A stretch of DNA of 43,376 nt from Insolitispirillum peregrinum (GCF_042665255.1 NZ_JBHTCD010000037.1); one strand, 5' to 3'. Positions 16,237 to 24,989 are shown, counted from the stretch's first letter. The notes: generated by a model not told the origin, from the sequence alone. Translations and numbers: made by a program.

Positions 16237-17574
16237 TCACTTTTGCCCGGGTGTTTTCTCTTCCGGTGCAGGAGCCGAGTGGGTACCAAGAAACGACTGG
16301 GCCAGCGTGCGGTACATCGGCTGGGTATTCACCAGACGTGATGCCCCAAAGGCCAGCATGGCGGTGGCCAGCAACGGCAGGGTCAGGGCCTGACCATCGG
16401 TCATTTCCATCACGATCACCACCGCAGTGATCGGGGCCTGCACCACGCCGGTGAAATAGCCGACCATCCCCAGAATGGCCAGTGCCCCCAGCGGGACAGC
16501 GGGCAAATAGGGGGCCAGACTGCCGCCCAGACCGGCCCCGATCGACAGCGACGGGGCAAAGATGCCACCGGGAATGCCGCTGATATAAGACAGGGCCGAG
16601 GCCAGCATTTTCAGCACCCCAAAGCCACCGGGCAAGGTGCTGGTGCCTTCGAGGATGCTGCGGGCTTCCTCATAGCCGGTGCCATAGATGCTGTTGCCGG
16701 AAATCAGCCCCAGCAGGGCCACCCCCAGCCCACACAAACCGGCAAAGGCGTAAGGGTGGGTCTTGATCGCTCCGCCCATCAGCCCCGGCAATCCACGGGC
16801 AAAGGCCAGTAGCACACGGGTAAAGGCCCCGCCGATCACTCCGCCGCCAATGCCGCAGATCAGCACCGGTTTCCACGCCGTCGCCAGCTCGAGGGTGGCG
16901 CTGGTGTGACCGAAATAGGTGTAGTTGCCCATCAGGGCGATGGCGGTGATCCCGGCGATGATCACCGTGGTCAGCACCGTACCGCTGGTGCGTTCCTCGA
17001 ACGAGCGCGACAGTTCCTCGATGGCAAACACCACCCCGGCCAGTGGGGTATTGAAGGCCGCCGCCACCCCGGCAGCGCCCCCGGCCAGAATCAGCGTGCG
17101 CTCGATGCCCTGAATTGGAATGCGCACCCAGCGGCCCAGCGTGTGCATGATGGCCGCCCCCACCTGTACCGTCGGGCCTTCGCGGCCGATGGAGGCCCCG
17201 GCGCACAGGCCAATGGTGGTCAGCACCACTTTACCGACGGCAATACGCAGCGACAGTACGGCATTGCGGTCTTCGGCGTGGGCCAGCTTGGTCGCCGCGA
17301 TGGTCTGGGGAATGCCGCTGCCCTGTGCGCCGGGGAAGACGCGGCGGGTCAGCCACAGCACCAGCACAAACCCTGCGGGGGTGATGATCAGCGCCAGCAG
17401 GGGGCTCCACGACAGGGCCAGCTTGAACAGGGCGCTGCCATGGGAACTCAGCCATTCAAAGCTGACCGCCGCGACGGCGACCATCACCGCGCCTGCCCAG
17501 AACAGCAGGCGATGCAGCCAGACCTGCATGGAGTAGCGCGGATGCTGCCACAGGCGGCGCAAACGGTGCGACAC
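16237..17574 (-). CDS. clcA: CLC-family chloride transporter, without CBS domains
   Basis: Membrane protein of the CLC family with about ten hydrophobic segments in 445 residues. The three selectivity signatures are present: GSGIP (85-89), GREGP (130-134, with gating Glu132) and GIPGGIFAPSL (about 340-350). EE at 186-187 aligns with the internal proton glutamate of ClcA, so Cl-/H+ exchange is more likely than a pure channel. No C-terminal CBS domains are present. The GTG start at 17574 is preceded by AAGGAG with 8-nt spacing. In E. coli this family helps in extreme acid; the role here is unknown. It stands alone, convergent to gcvPB. Confidence 0.9.
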   Translation of the reverse strand: MSHRLRRLWQHPRYSMQVWLHRLLFWAGAVMVAVAAVSFEWLSSHGSALFKLALSWSPLLALIITPAGFVLVLWLTRRVFPGAQGSGIPQTIAATKLAHAEDRNAVLSLRIAVGKVVLTTIGLCAGASIGREGPTVQVGAAIMHTLGRWVRIPIQGIERTLILAGGAAGVAAAFNTPLAGVVFAIEELSRSFEERTSGTVLTTVIIAGITAIALMGNYTYFGHTSATLELATAWKPVLICGIGGGVIGGAFTRVLLAFARGLPGLMGGAIKTHPYAFAGLCGLGVALLGLISGNSIYGTGYEEARSILEGTSTLPGGFGVLKMLASALSYISGIPGGIFAPSLSIGAGLGGSLAPYLPAVPLGALAILGMVGYFTGVVQAPITAVVIVMEMTDGQALTLPLLATAMLAFGASRLVNTQPMYRTLAQSFLGTHSAPAPEEKTPGQK

Positions 17575-17986
17575 GACTGCTTCTCCTTATCGGATGTCGG
17601 GTGTGGGGATGTTTGTCTGTTTCCTCAGGGATAGGCCTTTTTGGCAGGATGAACAACCTGTTGAGTCGGGATGTTAAACTAACTTAACCATCGAGATTGA
17701 ATGGTATGAATAGTCTGTATTTTTTTATGAATATTTTTTGGAGTGGATCCCCCTATTTTACCCACCTGCATGTGGAATTAATTGGGGCGTGGTATTGATT
17801 TTTGTTGGAATATATGCGCATATTGTGTGTGAGTGAATAAAAATTCTCATCAAAAAAAGTCATTCTTGGGCGGCGGTGCGTTGATTTTCTTGAGACCGTG
17901 CATGTTCTGACTCGCGGGCGTACCCGTGGTAACGAGCCATGCGGCGGATCAGGAAATGTTCTCGATGCTGGTCTTGGGCGGAAAAC
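17575..17986. other. AT-rich intergenic region before the first chemoreceptor
   Basis: About 410 bp without a convincing gene. It is clearly more AT-rich than the surroundings, with T-runs near 17719-17738. It holds a perfect 12-bp palindrome (17812-17823, ATATGCGCATAT) and an inverted repeat GTTAA/TTAAC near 17673-17688. It must contain the divergent promoters of the CLC and chemoreceptor genes, but I could not assign sigma-70, sigma-28 or sigma-54 boxes with confidence. Confidence 0.5.
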
Positions 17987-19654
17987 ATGAACAATCTGAA
18001 AATCAAGTTTAAAATCATTCTGGTGGTCATGCTGATGGGGCTGGTCACTATTGGCGGCGTGATTTATGCCTCCGTCTCGATGCGCTCGATTGATGACTCG
18101 TACAGCATGATGTTTGATCATGAAGCGCAATCGATGGTCAGCAGCGTGCGGGCCAATCGCTACCTGATGGACTATCGTGCCAACACCTATGCACTGGCAC
18201 TGGAAACCGGTGGTGCCCGGAAGACGGAGCTGCAGTCACGGCTCGGGAAGGTCAAGGAGGCTTATTTTACCCATCTGGGGATGGTCAAGACGCTGACCCC
18301 TGCCTATGGTGTACGGGTTGACGAGATCGCTCTGGAAGCCCAGCGGGTTTTCGCGGGCTGCCAGGCTGCCGTGTCCGCCGCCTCTGCTGATGCGATCCCC
18401 ACCGTGTTGCGTGAGACCTGTGATCCGGGTCTGGATAGCATGCTTGGCAAGCAGGAGGTCCTCCGGGATATGGTCAATGCAGACAGCACTCGGCTGTCTG
18501 ACTCTCTGACCGCGCAGACCAACCAGATCATCATCACAATCGTGGGGGTGGTCGCTGTCGGGCTGCTGTGCGGTGTGGGGGTGTCGCTGTGGATTTCGAG
18601 CCGCTATATCGTCGGTCCCATGCATGCCTTGACGCTGGTCATGCAGCGGTTGTCCTCGCGCGACGTGTCGGTTGACGTTCCGTCGCAGGGGCAGACCGAC
18701 GAAATCGGTGACATGGCGCAGACGGTCGAGGTTTTCAAGGCTGCGATCATCGAGCAGATGGCGCAGGAACAGCGGGAAAAGGCCGATGTGGCCCAGCGGG
18801 AACAGCGCAGTCGGGTGATTGCCAATCTGACGCAAACCTTTGATGCGACGGTCACCGGTGTTCTGGAGGTGGTCAGCAGTGCCAGCACCGAGCTGGAGGC
18901 AACCGCTGCCTCGATGGCCAACGGGGCCGAGCAGAGCAATCGGCAGGCCGCCACCGCGGCGACCGCTACCGAAGCCGCTGCCAGTGCAGTGCAAACGGTT
19001 GCCGCCGCCGCCGAAGAGTTGACGGCATCAATCCGCGAGATTGGCCGTCAGGTCAGCGAGGCCAGTCTGGCTGCCGGTCATGCATCCGAGGATGCAGAGC
19101 GCACCAACCGGACGGTGCAGGAACTGGCAGGGACGGCAGCACGCATTGGCGATGTGGTCAGTCTGATCAGTGACATCGCCAACCAGACCAACCTGCTGGC
19201 GCTGAATGCGACCATCGAGGCGGCGCGGGCCGGGGATGCTGGCAAGGGATTTTCGGTGGTGGCCAACGAGGTGAAAAACCTCGCCAGCCAGACCGCCAAG
19301 GCCACCGAAGAAATCGGCAGCCAGATCGGGCAGGTGCAAACCCAGACCCAGAACGTGGTCGGGGCCATTGCCCAGATTGTGCGACGGATCACTGAAATCA
19401 GCAGCATTTCCGGGGCGATTGCCGCTGCCGTCGAACAGCAGTCGGCAGCAACGGCGGAAATCGCCAGCAATGTTCAGCAGGCCGCTGAAGGAACGACACT
19501 GGTGTCGGCCAGCATCAGCGGTGTCAGCGATGCGGCGGCGATGACTGGTGTGGCATCACAACAGGTTCTGGGGTCGGCGGCGTCGCTGTCTGCCGAAGCC
19601 GATCACCTGAAGACCATCGTGACGGCCTTCCTGCGCGATGTGCGGGCGGCATAG
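17987..19654 (+). CDS. Methyl-accepting chemotaxis protein (tandem copy 1)
   Basis: Transmembrane chemoreceptor that controls CheA. In 555 residues: cytoplasmic start, TM1 (about 9-30), periplasmic sensor (about 31-180, helical, about 150 residues, the size of a four-helix bundle), TM2 (about 181-203), HAMP (about 204-256) and a signalling domain with the hairpin tip around 392-433 (SLISDIANQTNLLALNATIEAARAG). Two periplasmic cysteines, Cys125 and Cys145, could form a disulfide. No CheR-binding pentapeptide is seen at the C-terminus. The ATG at 17987 has only a weak ribosome site (GGGCGGAAAAC). The next chemoreceptor has exactly the same length and aligns without gaps. Ligand unknown. Confidence 0.93.
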   Translation: MNNLKIKFKIILVVMLMGLVTIGGVIYASVSMRSIDDSYSMMFDHEAQSMVSSVRANRYLMDYRANTYALALETGGARKTELQSRLGKVKEAYFTHLGMVKTLTPAYGVRVDEIALEAQRVFAGCQAAVSAASADAIPTVLRETCDPGLDSMLGKQEVLRDMVNADSTRLSDSLTAQTNQIIITIVGVVAVGLLCGVGVSLWISSRYIVGPMHALTLVMQRLSSRDVSVDVPSQGQTDEIGDMAQTVEVFKAAIIEQMAQEQREKADVAQREQRSRVIANLTQTFDATVTGVLEVVSSASTELEATAASMANGAEQSNRQAATAATATEAAASAVQTVAAAAEELTASIREIGRQVSEASLAAGHASEDAERTNRTVQELAGTAARIGDVVSLISDIANQTNLLALNATIEAARAGDAGKGFSVVANEVKNLASQTAKATEEIGSQIGQVQTQTQNVVGAIAQIVRRITEISSISGAIAAAVEQQSAATAEIASNVQQAAEGTTLVSASISGVSDAAAMTGVASQQVLGSAASLSAEADHLKTIVTAFLRDVRAA

Positions 19655-19668
19655 GCATCTGTGTGACG

Positions 19669-19700
19669 GGCGGGGGAGGCTGGTGTGGGCCTCCCCCGTC
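19669..19700 (+). terminator. Hairpin after chemoreceptor 1
   Basis: A 12-bp GC-rich stem (19669-19680 with 19689-19700, one G-T pair), starting 14 bp past the stop. It lacks a T-run immediately after, so it is a probable but imperfect terminator. Confidence 0.5.
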
Positions 19701-19847
19701 AGTTCGTGTCCTGTACCGGGTCGTCTTGCGGTACTGGCTTTCACAAAATAACTTTTATATATCAATATATTATAGCTTTGATCCTTAAGCGTGACCACAG
19801 AGCGCGACAGTTGGCAATAAAGTGCAGGCTGCCGCCCGGAACCGCCT

Positions 19848-19888
19848 GAGGCCTCTGGCCTCGAACGCTCACTTGGGCCAGAGGCCTC
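19848..19888. repeat. 13-bp perfect inverted repeat followed by a T-run
   Basis: GAGGCCTCTGGCC (19848-19860) and GGCCAGAGGCCTC (19876-19888) form a strong stem with a 15-nt loop. The right arm is followed by GAGCCCCCATTTTTT, so it might act as a terminator for read-through from receptor 1, although the T-run starts about 9 nt late. A dispersed palindromic element is the alternative. Confidence 0.55.
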
Positions 19889-19927
19889 GAGCCCCCATTT
19901 TTTCCTGGACTATCAAATCAATGGGGT

Positions 19928-19947
19928 CCGGGGCCTCAAGGCTCCGG
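19928..19947. repeat. 8-bp inverted repeat with tetraloop
   Basis: CCGGGGCC (19928-19935) pairs with GGCTCCGG (19940-19947) around TCAA, with one G-T pair. It lies 40 bp past the larger inverted repeat in the same AT-rich spacer and shares its GGCCTC core, so the two may belong to one composite element. Confidence 0.4.
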
Positions 19948-20285
19948 CGAGGTGTTGAGCAGCACTCCATGAAATCTGATGACAAGATACCATTGTAATT
20001 TGATGGTTATATAAAGGTTTAGACTTTTTCACAAGCACACCGGCAGAATTAAACATCATTAAGCCCTTCCAGAAAAAGAATTTTTCCTTATCTCTGTAGA
20101 GGATATCCTTGGCGGGTCATCTTTTTTGTTGATGAAAGTGATCCATTTTTGTCAGGGAAGCGTACCACCAAGGGCAGGCTGAATTCTCTCCGTCTGCTCG
20201 AAACGGTGTGAACCTCTACCATCCCGGAAAGGCTCCCGATCCGGCCCGATCGGAAAGCCCGCTGGTGAAAGAGCGGAAAGCGGAC

Positions 20286-21953
20286 ATGAAAAACCTGAAT
20301 ATCAAATTCAAAATCATTCTGGTGGTCGTGGTGATGGGTTTGATCACCATCGGCGGGGGCATCTATGCAACCGTGTCCATGCGCTCGATTGACACAGCCT
20401 ATAGCCAGATGCTTGACCATGAAGCCAAATCGGCCCTGAGCAGTGTGCGGGCCAATCAGGCGCTGCTGTCCTATCGCACGACGGCCTATGTGCTGGCAGT
20501 AGAAAACGGCGAGGCCAAAAGGAACGAGCTGCGGCAGCAGCTTGATCAGGCGCAGGCGGGGTATTTCCAGCATCTGGACGCCATCAAGGCCCAGACGCCT
20601 GATTTTGCCTCGCAGGTTGACGAGGTGGCCATTGATGCAAAAGGGGTCTTTGACGCCTGCCATGCCGCCCTTGCCGCCTCGTCTCCGGCGGCGCTGCTGG
20701 CCTCGTTGCAGGGGTCCTGTGACCCTGCGCTGACCGCGCTGACCGCCCACCAACGCACGGTTCGGGAAGCCATCGAGAGCTCAACCGACCGCGTTTCACG
20801 CTTTTTGACCGAACAGACCGACCGGATCATCACCACCTCGCTGGTGGTGGTCGGTGTTGGCTTGCTGGCGGGTGTGGTGCTGTCGCTGTGGATTGCCAGC
20901 CACTATATCGTCGGGCCGCTGGATGCCCTGACGCAGGTGATGCAACGGCTGGCCAAACGCGACCTGTCGGTTGATATCCCGTCGCAGGAGCGGCAGGACG
21001 AAATTGGCGACATGGCGCGGACGGTCGAAGTGTTCAAAACGGCACTCATCGAACGTCGGGCGCAGGAACAGCGGGAAAAGGAAGAGGTGGCCCAGCGGGA
21101 ACAGCGGGCCCGCCTGATTGCCGACCTGACGCAGACTTTTGATACCACGGTCAGCGGCGTTCTGGGGATCGTCAGCGACGCCAGCGTAGAGCTGGAGGCC
21201 ACCGCCACCACCATGGCCAGCGGGGCCGAGCAAAGCAACCAGCAGGCCACCACCGTCGCTGCCGCCACCGAAGAAGCGGCCAGTGCGGTGCAGACGGTTG
21301 CCTCGGCGGCGGAAGAACTGTCGGCGTCCATCCGCGAGATCGCCCGTCAGGTCAACGAAGCCAGCCTGATTGCCAGCCATGCCTCGGCCGATGCAGGGCG
21401 GACCAACCAGACGGTGCAACACCTGTCGGAAACCGCCGCACGCATTGGTGATGTGGTCAGCCTGATCAGTGACATCGCCAACCAGACCAACCTGCTGGCG
21501 CTGAATGCCACCATCGAGGCGGCGCGGGCCGGGGATGCCGGCAAGGGATTCTCGGTGGTGGCCAACGAGGTGAAGAACCTCGCCAACCAGACCGCCAAGG
21601 CCACCGAAGAAATCGGCAACCAGATCGGGCAGGTGCAAAGCCAGACGCAGGATGTGGTTGGGGCTATTGCCCAGATTGTGCAGCGGATTGCCGAGATCAG
21701 CAGCATTTCCGGGGCAATTGCCGCTGCCGTTGAGCAGCAGTCGGCGGCAACGGCGGAAATCGCCAACAATGTTCAGCAGGCTGCCGAAGGAACGTCGCTG
21801 GTGTCGGCCAGCATCAGCGGGGTGAGTGATGCGGCGGCGATGACCGGCGCGGCATCACAGCAGGTGCTGGGGTCTGCGGCCTCGCTGTCTGCCGAGGCCG
21901 ATCACCTGAAGAGCATCGTGACGGCTTTCCTGCGCGATGTACGGGCGGCATAA
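20286..21953 (+). CDS. Methyl-accepting chemotaxis protein (tandem copy 2)
   Basis: Paralogue of the preceding receptor with identical length (555 residues) and layout: TM1 about 9-30, sensor about 31-180, TM2 about 181-203, HAMP, and coiled signalling domain. By eye, residues 385-555 differ at only 10 of 171 positions (about 94% identity), while the sensor regions (31-180) share about 65 of 150 (about 43%). Cys125 and Cys145 are kept at the same positions. The ATG at 20286 opens MKNLNIKFKI, matching copy 1; the frame is open 26 codons further upstream but without similarity. The pattern suggests duplication followed by divergence of ligand recognition, with the signalling part constrained or gene-converted. 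Confidence 0.93.
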   Translation: MKNLNIKFKIILVVVVMGLITIGGGIYATVSMRSIDTAYSQMLDHEAKSALSSVRANQALLSYRTTAYVLAVENGEAKRNELRQQLDQAQAGYFQHLDAIKAQTPDFASQVDEVAIDAKGVFDACHAALAASSPAALLASLQGSCDPALTALTAHQRTVREAIESSTDRVSRFLTEQTDRIITTSLVVVGVGLLAGVVLSLWIASHYIVGPLDALTQVMQRLAKRDLSVDIPSQERQDEIGDMARTVEVFKTALIERRAQEQREKEEVAQREQRARLIADLTQTFDTTVSGVLGIVSDASVELEATATTMASGAEQSNQQATTVAAATEEAASAVQTVASAAEELSASIREIARQVNEASLIASHASADAGRTNQTVQHLSETAARIGDVVSLISDIANQTNLLALNATIEAARAGDAGKGFSVVANEVKNLANQTAKATEEIGNQIGQVQSQTQDVVGAIAQIVQRIAEISSISGAIAAAVEQQSAATAEIANNVQQAAEGTSLVSASISGVSDAAAMTGAASQQVLGSAASLSAEADHLKSIVTAFLRDVRAA

Positions 21954-21965
21954 GCGGTAAGGAAC

Positions 21966-21996
21966 GGGGGCGGGGTATTGTGTCCCGTCCCCTTTT
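21966..21996 (+). terminator. Rho-independent terminator after chemoreceptor 2
   Basis: GGGGGCGGG (21966-21974) pairs with CCCGTCCCC (21984-21992) with one G-U pair, followed by TTTT (21993-21996). It lies between the receptor stop (21953) and the convergent MerR gene end (22007). Confidence 0.8.
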
Positions 21997-22006
21997 GCCG
22001 TTCTGT

Positions 22007-22396
22007 TTATTCGTCGTCACCAGTGGTCAGCAGTTCGCGGCACTGGTCTTCGAGGCGGTCGATTTCCTGTAACGTCAGGTCGATGTCTTCGCGCTGGCGG
22101 ATCAGGCTTTCGCGTCGCTCGCCGAACTTGGCCAGCAGGTGGGCCAACTGGCCCGCTTCGCCCGGTTCTGCATCGTACAGATCAAGGATTTCCTGAATCT
22201 CGCGCAGGGAAAATCCCAGCCGCTTGCCACGCAGGATCAGCTTCAGGCGAACCCGGTCGCGCGGCGAAAAGATGCGCCGCTGGCCGTCACGCACCGGCGC
22301 AATCAGGCCCTTGTCCTCGTAAAACCGTATCGCACGGGCGGTAATGCCGAATTCGTGCGCCAGGTCTGAAATGCCATAGGTCTGTTCGCCGTTCAT
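22007..22396 (-). CDS. MerR-family transcriptional regulator, LiuR-like
   Basis: A 129-residue regulator with an N-terminal winged HTH (YGISDLAHEFGITARAIRFYEDKGLI, about 7-32, interrupted here only for description), the RDRVRLKLILRGKRLGFSL block, and a C-terminal dimerisation coiled coil (about 80-120). It has only one cysteine, outside any metal-binding pattern, so it is not a metal sensor of the CueR/MerR type. The block after the HTH closely resembles LiuR-type regulators of branched-chain or fatty acid catabolism, but no such genes are nearby. The ATG at 22396 follows GGAAA; two codons for Met lie slightly upstream (22408, 22414). The perfect palindrome 61 bp upstream is probably its own operator. 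Confidence 0.85.
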   Translation of the reverse strand: MNGEQTYGISDLAHEFGITARAIRFYEDKGLIAPVRDGQRRIFSPRDRVRLKLILRGKRLGFSLREIQEILDLYDAEPGEAGQLAHLLAKFGERRESLIRQREDIDLTLQEIDRLEDQCRELLTTGDDE

Positions 22397-22420
22397 CGCC
22401 GTTTCCATTATCATTGATTG

Positions 22421-22435
22421 AGAGCGTACCGCTCT
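22421..22435. repeat. 6-bp inverted repeat in the MerR leader
   Basis: AGAGCG (22421-22426) and CGCTCT (22430-22435) flank TAC, about 25 bp before the regulator's start codon. It may be a second operator half or an RNA hairpin near the ribosome site. This is a weak call. Confidence 0.3.
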
Positions 22436-22456
22436 GGATGAGTTTTCCTTGCTCCA

Positions 22457-22468
22457 GTTTACGTAAAC
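22457..22468. promoter_or_regulatory. Probable operator of the MerR-family regulator
   Basis: GTTTACGTAAAC is a perfect 12-bp palindrome in the 107-bp gap between mgtE and the regulator. LiuR-type regulators are known to bind TTTACGT-like palindromes, and MerR regulators usually bind in their own promoters. The same site could be sought elsewhere in the genome to find the regulon. Confidence 0.6.
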
Positions 22469-22503
22469 GGAAAGTGATGTCCAGAGTATCGTTTCTTCTG
22501 TGT

Positions 22504-23910
22504 TTACAGCAGGAACAGCGAGGCCAGCCCGAGGAACGAGAAAAAGCCGACCACATCGGTAACGGTGGTCAGGAACACCGTCGATGACACCGCCGGGTCA
22601 ACCTTGAATCGTTCCAGCACCAACGGAATGGCAATCCCGAACAGTCCGGCACAGACCATATTGATCACCATTGCGGCGGCAATCACCACCCCCAGACGAC
22701 CATCGTCAAACCACAGCCAGGCCACCAGCCCGACCATCACCGCAAAGGCCAGTCCGTTCAGCAGGCCGACCAGCACCTCTTTCCACAGCACCCGGCGGGC
22801 GTTTTCCGGCACCAGATCCTTCATCGCCAGACCGCGCACGGCCACGGTCAGGGTCTGGGTTCCGGCATTGCCCCCCATCGAGGCGACAATCGGCATCAGG
22901 ACGGCGAGGGCAACGATTTTCTCGATGGTGGCTTCAAACATGCCAATCACCAGCGAGGCCAGCACGGCAGTTCCCAGATTGACCACCAGCCAGGTAAAGC
23001 GGCTTTTGGCGGTATCCATCGCCGCCGAATAGAGGCTGGTTTCCGACAGGCCGGCCAGACGCAGCATGTCGTCTTCGGCTTCTTCGTCGATCACGTCCAC
23101 CACGTCATCGACGGTGATGCAGCCGACCAGACGGCCCGAAGCATCGACCACCGGAGCCGCCAGCAGGTCGCGCTGGCGGAACAGCAGGGCGATGTCTTCC
23201 TGATCCATGGCGGTGGGGATCACCTTCATTTCGGTGCTCATGAGGTCGCGCAACAGCACCGTGCGGCGGACCTTCAGCAAGGCCGACAGGCGCACCGTGC
23301 CCAGCGGGCGATGGCGCGGATCGACCACAAACAGGGCGTGGAAGTCATCGGGCATGTTGGCGGTGGTGCGCAGATAGTCCACCGCCTCGCCGACGGTCCA
23401 GTACCCGGGCACGGCCACCAGCTCGCGCTGCATGATGCGCCCGGCAGAGTAATCGGGGAAGGCCAGCGCCTGTTCGATCACCTGCCGTTCTTCGGCGGGC
23501 AGGCGGGCCAACACCTTGCCGCGTTCCTCGCTGTCGAGCATGTCGACCAGATAGACCGCATCGTCGGAATCGAGCACCGCCACCAGCGCGGCAAAGTCGG
23601 CATAGCCGAACAGCTCCAGCACTTCCTCGCGGATGGCGGCATCCAGCTCGGGGAGAATCTCGGGATTGAACGACGGTTGCAGGATTTTGAGCAGATGGTT
23701 GCGCTGTTCGGATGGCAGCCGTTCAATCAGAACGGCGGCATCGGCGTAATGCAGCCCGATCACCTGCTCCAGCACATGCTCTGTCTGTTGTTCGTCGAGG
23801 GCCGTCAGGATTTCGTCAATGAAGTCGGGGTTCAGATCGAAGCCTTCGTCTCCCGGCACGCTGGCGGGGATTTCCTTACGAATGGGCTTTTGGCTGAAGG
23901 AGTCGGTCAT
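22504..23910 (-). CDS. mgtE: Magnesium transporter MgtE
   Basis: Mg2+ channel gated by cytoplasmic magnesium. The 468-residue protein has the standard order: an alpha-helical superhelical N domain (about 15-140, acidic), paired CBS domains (about 145-270, including FVVDPRHRPLGTV and APVVDASGRLVGCITVDDVVDVI), a linker, then five membrane helices (about 290-468) including the conserved PIVASMGGNAGTQTLTV motif that lines the pore. The ATG at 23910 is preceded by AGGAGG; an earlier start would run through the terminator hairpin upstream. The MerR gene downstream on the same strand has its own promoter region. Confidence 0.95.
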   Translation of the reverse strand: MTDSFSQKPIRKEIPASVPGDEGFDLNPDFIDEILTALDEQQTEHVLEQVIGLHYADAAVLIERLPSEQRNHLLKILQPSFNPEILPELDAAIREEVLELFGYADFAALVAVLDSDDAVYLVDMLDSEERGKVLARLPAEERQVIEQALAFPDYSAGRIMQRELVAVPGYWTVGEAVDYLRTTANMPDDFHALFVVDPRHRPLGTVRLSALLKVRRTVLLRDLMSTEMKVIPTAMDQEDIALLFRQRDLLAAPVVDASGRLVGCITVDDVVDVIDEEAEDDMLRLAGLSETSLYSAAMDTAKSRFTWLVVNLGTAVLASLVIGMFEATIEKIVALAVLMPIVASMGGNAGTQTLTVAVRGLAMKDLVPENARRVLWKEVLVGLLNGLAFAVMVGLVAWLWFDDGRLGVVIAAAMVINMVCAGLFGIAIPLVLERFKVDPAVSSTVFLTTVTDVVGFFSFLGLASLFLL

Positions 23911-23959
23911 GGGGGACCTCCTGTCAGGGCAACAGCACGCTGCTTTGTATGAGAGCAAC

Positions 23960-23994
23960 AAAAAAGGTCCGCTGTTTGACCAGCGAACCTTTTT
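23960..23994 (-). terminator. Terminator of the tRNA-Leu transcript (bidirectional)
   Basis: GGTCCGCTG (23966-23974) and CAGCGAACC (23981-23989) form a stem with one mismatch. On the minus strand it is followed by six T (complement of 23960-23965). On the plus strand it is followed by five T (23990-23994). It begins 23 nt after the tRNA end. Confidence 0.85.
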
Positions 23995-24016
23995 CACATC
24001 GGCTTCATTTTTAATT

Positions 24017-24103
24017 TGGTGCGGTCGAGAAGACTCGAACTTCCACCCGTGTTACCGGACAGCGACCTCAACGCTGCGCGTCTACCAATTCCGCCACGAC
24101 CGC
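24017..24103 (-). tRNA. tRNA-Leu (anticodon GAG), CCA encoded
   Basis: Read on the minus strand, the acceptor arm GCGGTCG (from 24103) pairs with CGACCGC before the discriminator A at 24020 and an encoded CCA (24019-24017). The D-loop has TTGGTAGACGCG, the anticodon stem is CAGCG/CGCTG around TTGAGGT, giving anticodon GAG, which reads CTC and CTT. The long variable arm (TGTCCGGTAACACGG) is typical of tRNA-Leu, and the T-arm has GTTCGAGTC. Length is 87 nt with CCA. CTC-type codons are used in the surrounding high-GC genes. Confidence 0.96.
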
Positions 24104-24272
24104 ATGAAATTAAAAACGTTACCATTTTTCGGCTGGCGCTTCTTCTAACCGAAGATTTGCCGGATGCCAAGCCCGAATTTTCAGAAAGGCCAATATATTT
24201 TTTTATCGGCCCCCTTGCCTTCCGGGGAGCGGTGTCTTAGCACTCTGGGGGTTGGTGATCAAGAGGAAAATG

Positions 24273-24989
24273 ATGGTGTTCTCAACTCCGCAGTGGCCGG
24301 CCCCGCAATGGCGGATCAGTGACGCGCTGATCGACTATCCCGTTTCGCTGGCCGGGATGGAACAGCGGGTGTTGCAGATCCGCGACCAGCAGGCCGATGA
24401 ACTGGTCTGGCTGCTGGAACATCCGCCCCTGTACACCGCAGGCACCAGCGCCCGCAGTGAAGACCTGCTGACACCCGACCGTTTCCCGGTCTATGACGCC
24501 GGGCGGGGCGGGCAGTATACCTATCACGGGCCGGGCCAGCGGGTTGGCTATCTGATGCTGGACCTCAAACGGCGCACGCCGGATATCCGCTGCTATGTCC
24601 ATGCGCTGGAAGAGTGGCTGATCAAGGCGCTGGACCGCTTCAACGTCAAGGGTGAGCGTCGCAGCGACCGGGTCGGCATCTGGGTTGCCCGTGGCATGGG
24701 GCGGGAAGACAAGATTGCCGCCATTGGCGTGCGGGTGCGGCGCTGGGTGACCTTTCACGGCTTTTCGCTGAACGTTGAACCGGACCTCAGTCATTTTCAG
24801 GGCATCGTGCCGTGCGGCATCAGCCAGCATGGCGTCACCAGCCTGTGGGATCTGGGCCTGCATGTGACGATGGAAGAGGTGGACAGTGCCCTGCTGGCGA
24901 CCTTCCCCGAGGTGTTCGGCGAGCAGGCCGACGGCCCGATGCGGCTGGGTGGCCTTCCCGAGGGGGTTAGCTGCGTGGTGATGCGGTAA
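24273..24989 (+). CDS. lipB: Octanoyl-[acyl-carrier-protein]:protein N-octanoyltransferase
   Basis: Transfers octanoate from ACP to lipoyl domains, the first step of lipoate synthesis. The 238-residue protein holds RGGQYTYHGPGQRVGYLMLD, the catalytic Lys147 in KIAAIGVRVRRWVTFHGFSLNV, and the catalytic Cys181 in VPCGISQHGVTSL. I chose the second of two adjacent ATGs (24270, 24273), since it lies at better spacing from AAGAGG. Its 3' end overlaps the convergent LysR gene by 23 bp. Substrates in this genome include GcvH, encoded in the same window. Confidence 0.96.
   Translation: MVFSTPQWPAPQWRISDALIDYPVSLAGMEQRVLQIRDQQADELVWLLEHPPLYTAGTSARSEDLLTPDRFPVYDAGRGGQYTYHGPGQRVGYLMLDLKRRTPDIRCYVHALEEWLIKALDRFNVKGERRSDRVGIWVARGMGREDKIAAIGVRVRRWVTFHGFSLNVEPDLSHFQGIVPCGISQHGVTSLWDLGLHVTMEEVDSALLATFPEVFGEQADGPMRLGGLPEGVSCVVMR

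Larger units (their letters stand above)
19701..20285. other. Long AT-rich spacer between the chemoreceptors
   Basis: No gene is supported here. The spacer contains an AT block at 19741-19790, the two large inverted repeats listed separately, and a second AT block at about 19980-20100 that presumably holds the promoter of the second receptor. Such a long spacer between tandem paralogues argues for separate transcription of the two. Confidence 0.5.
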
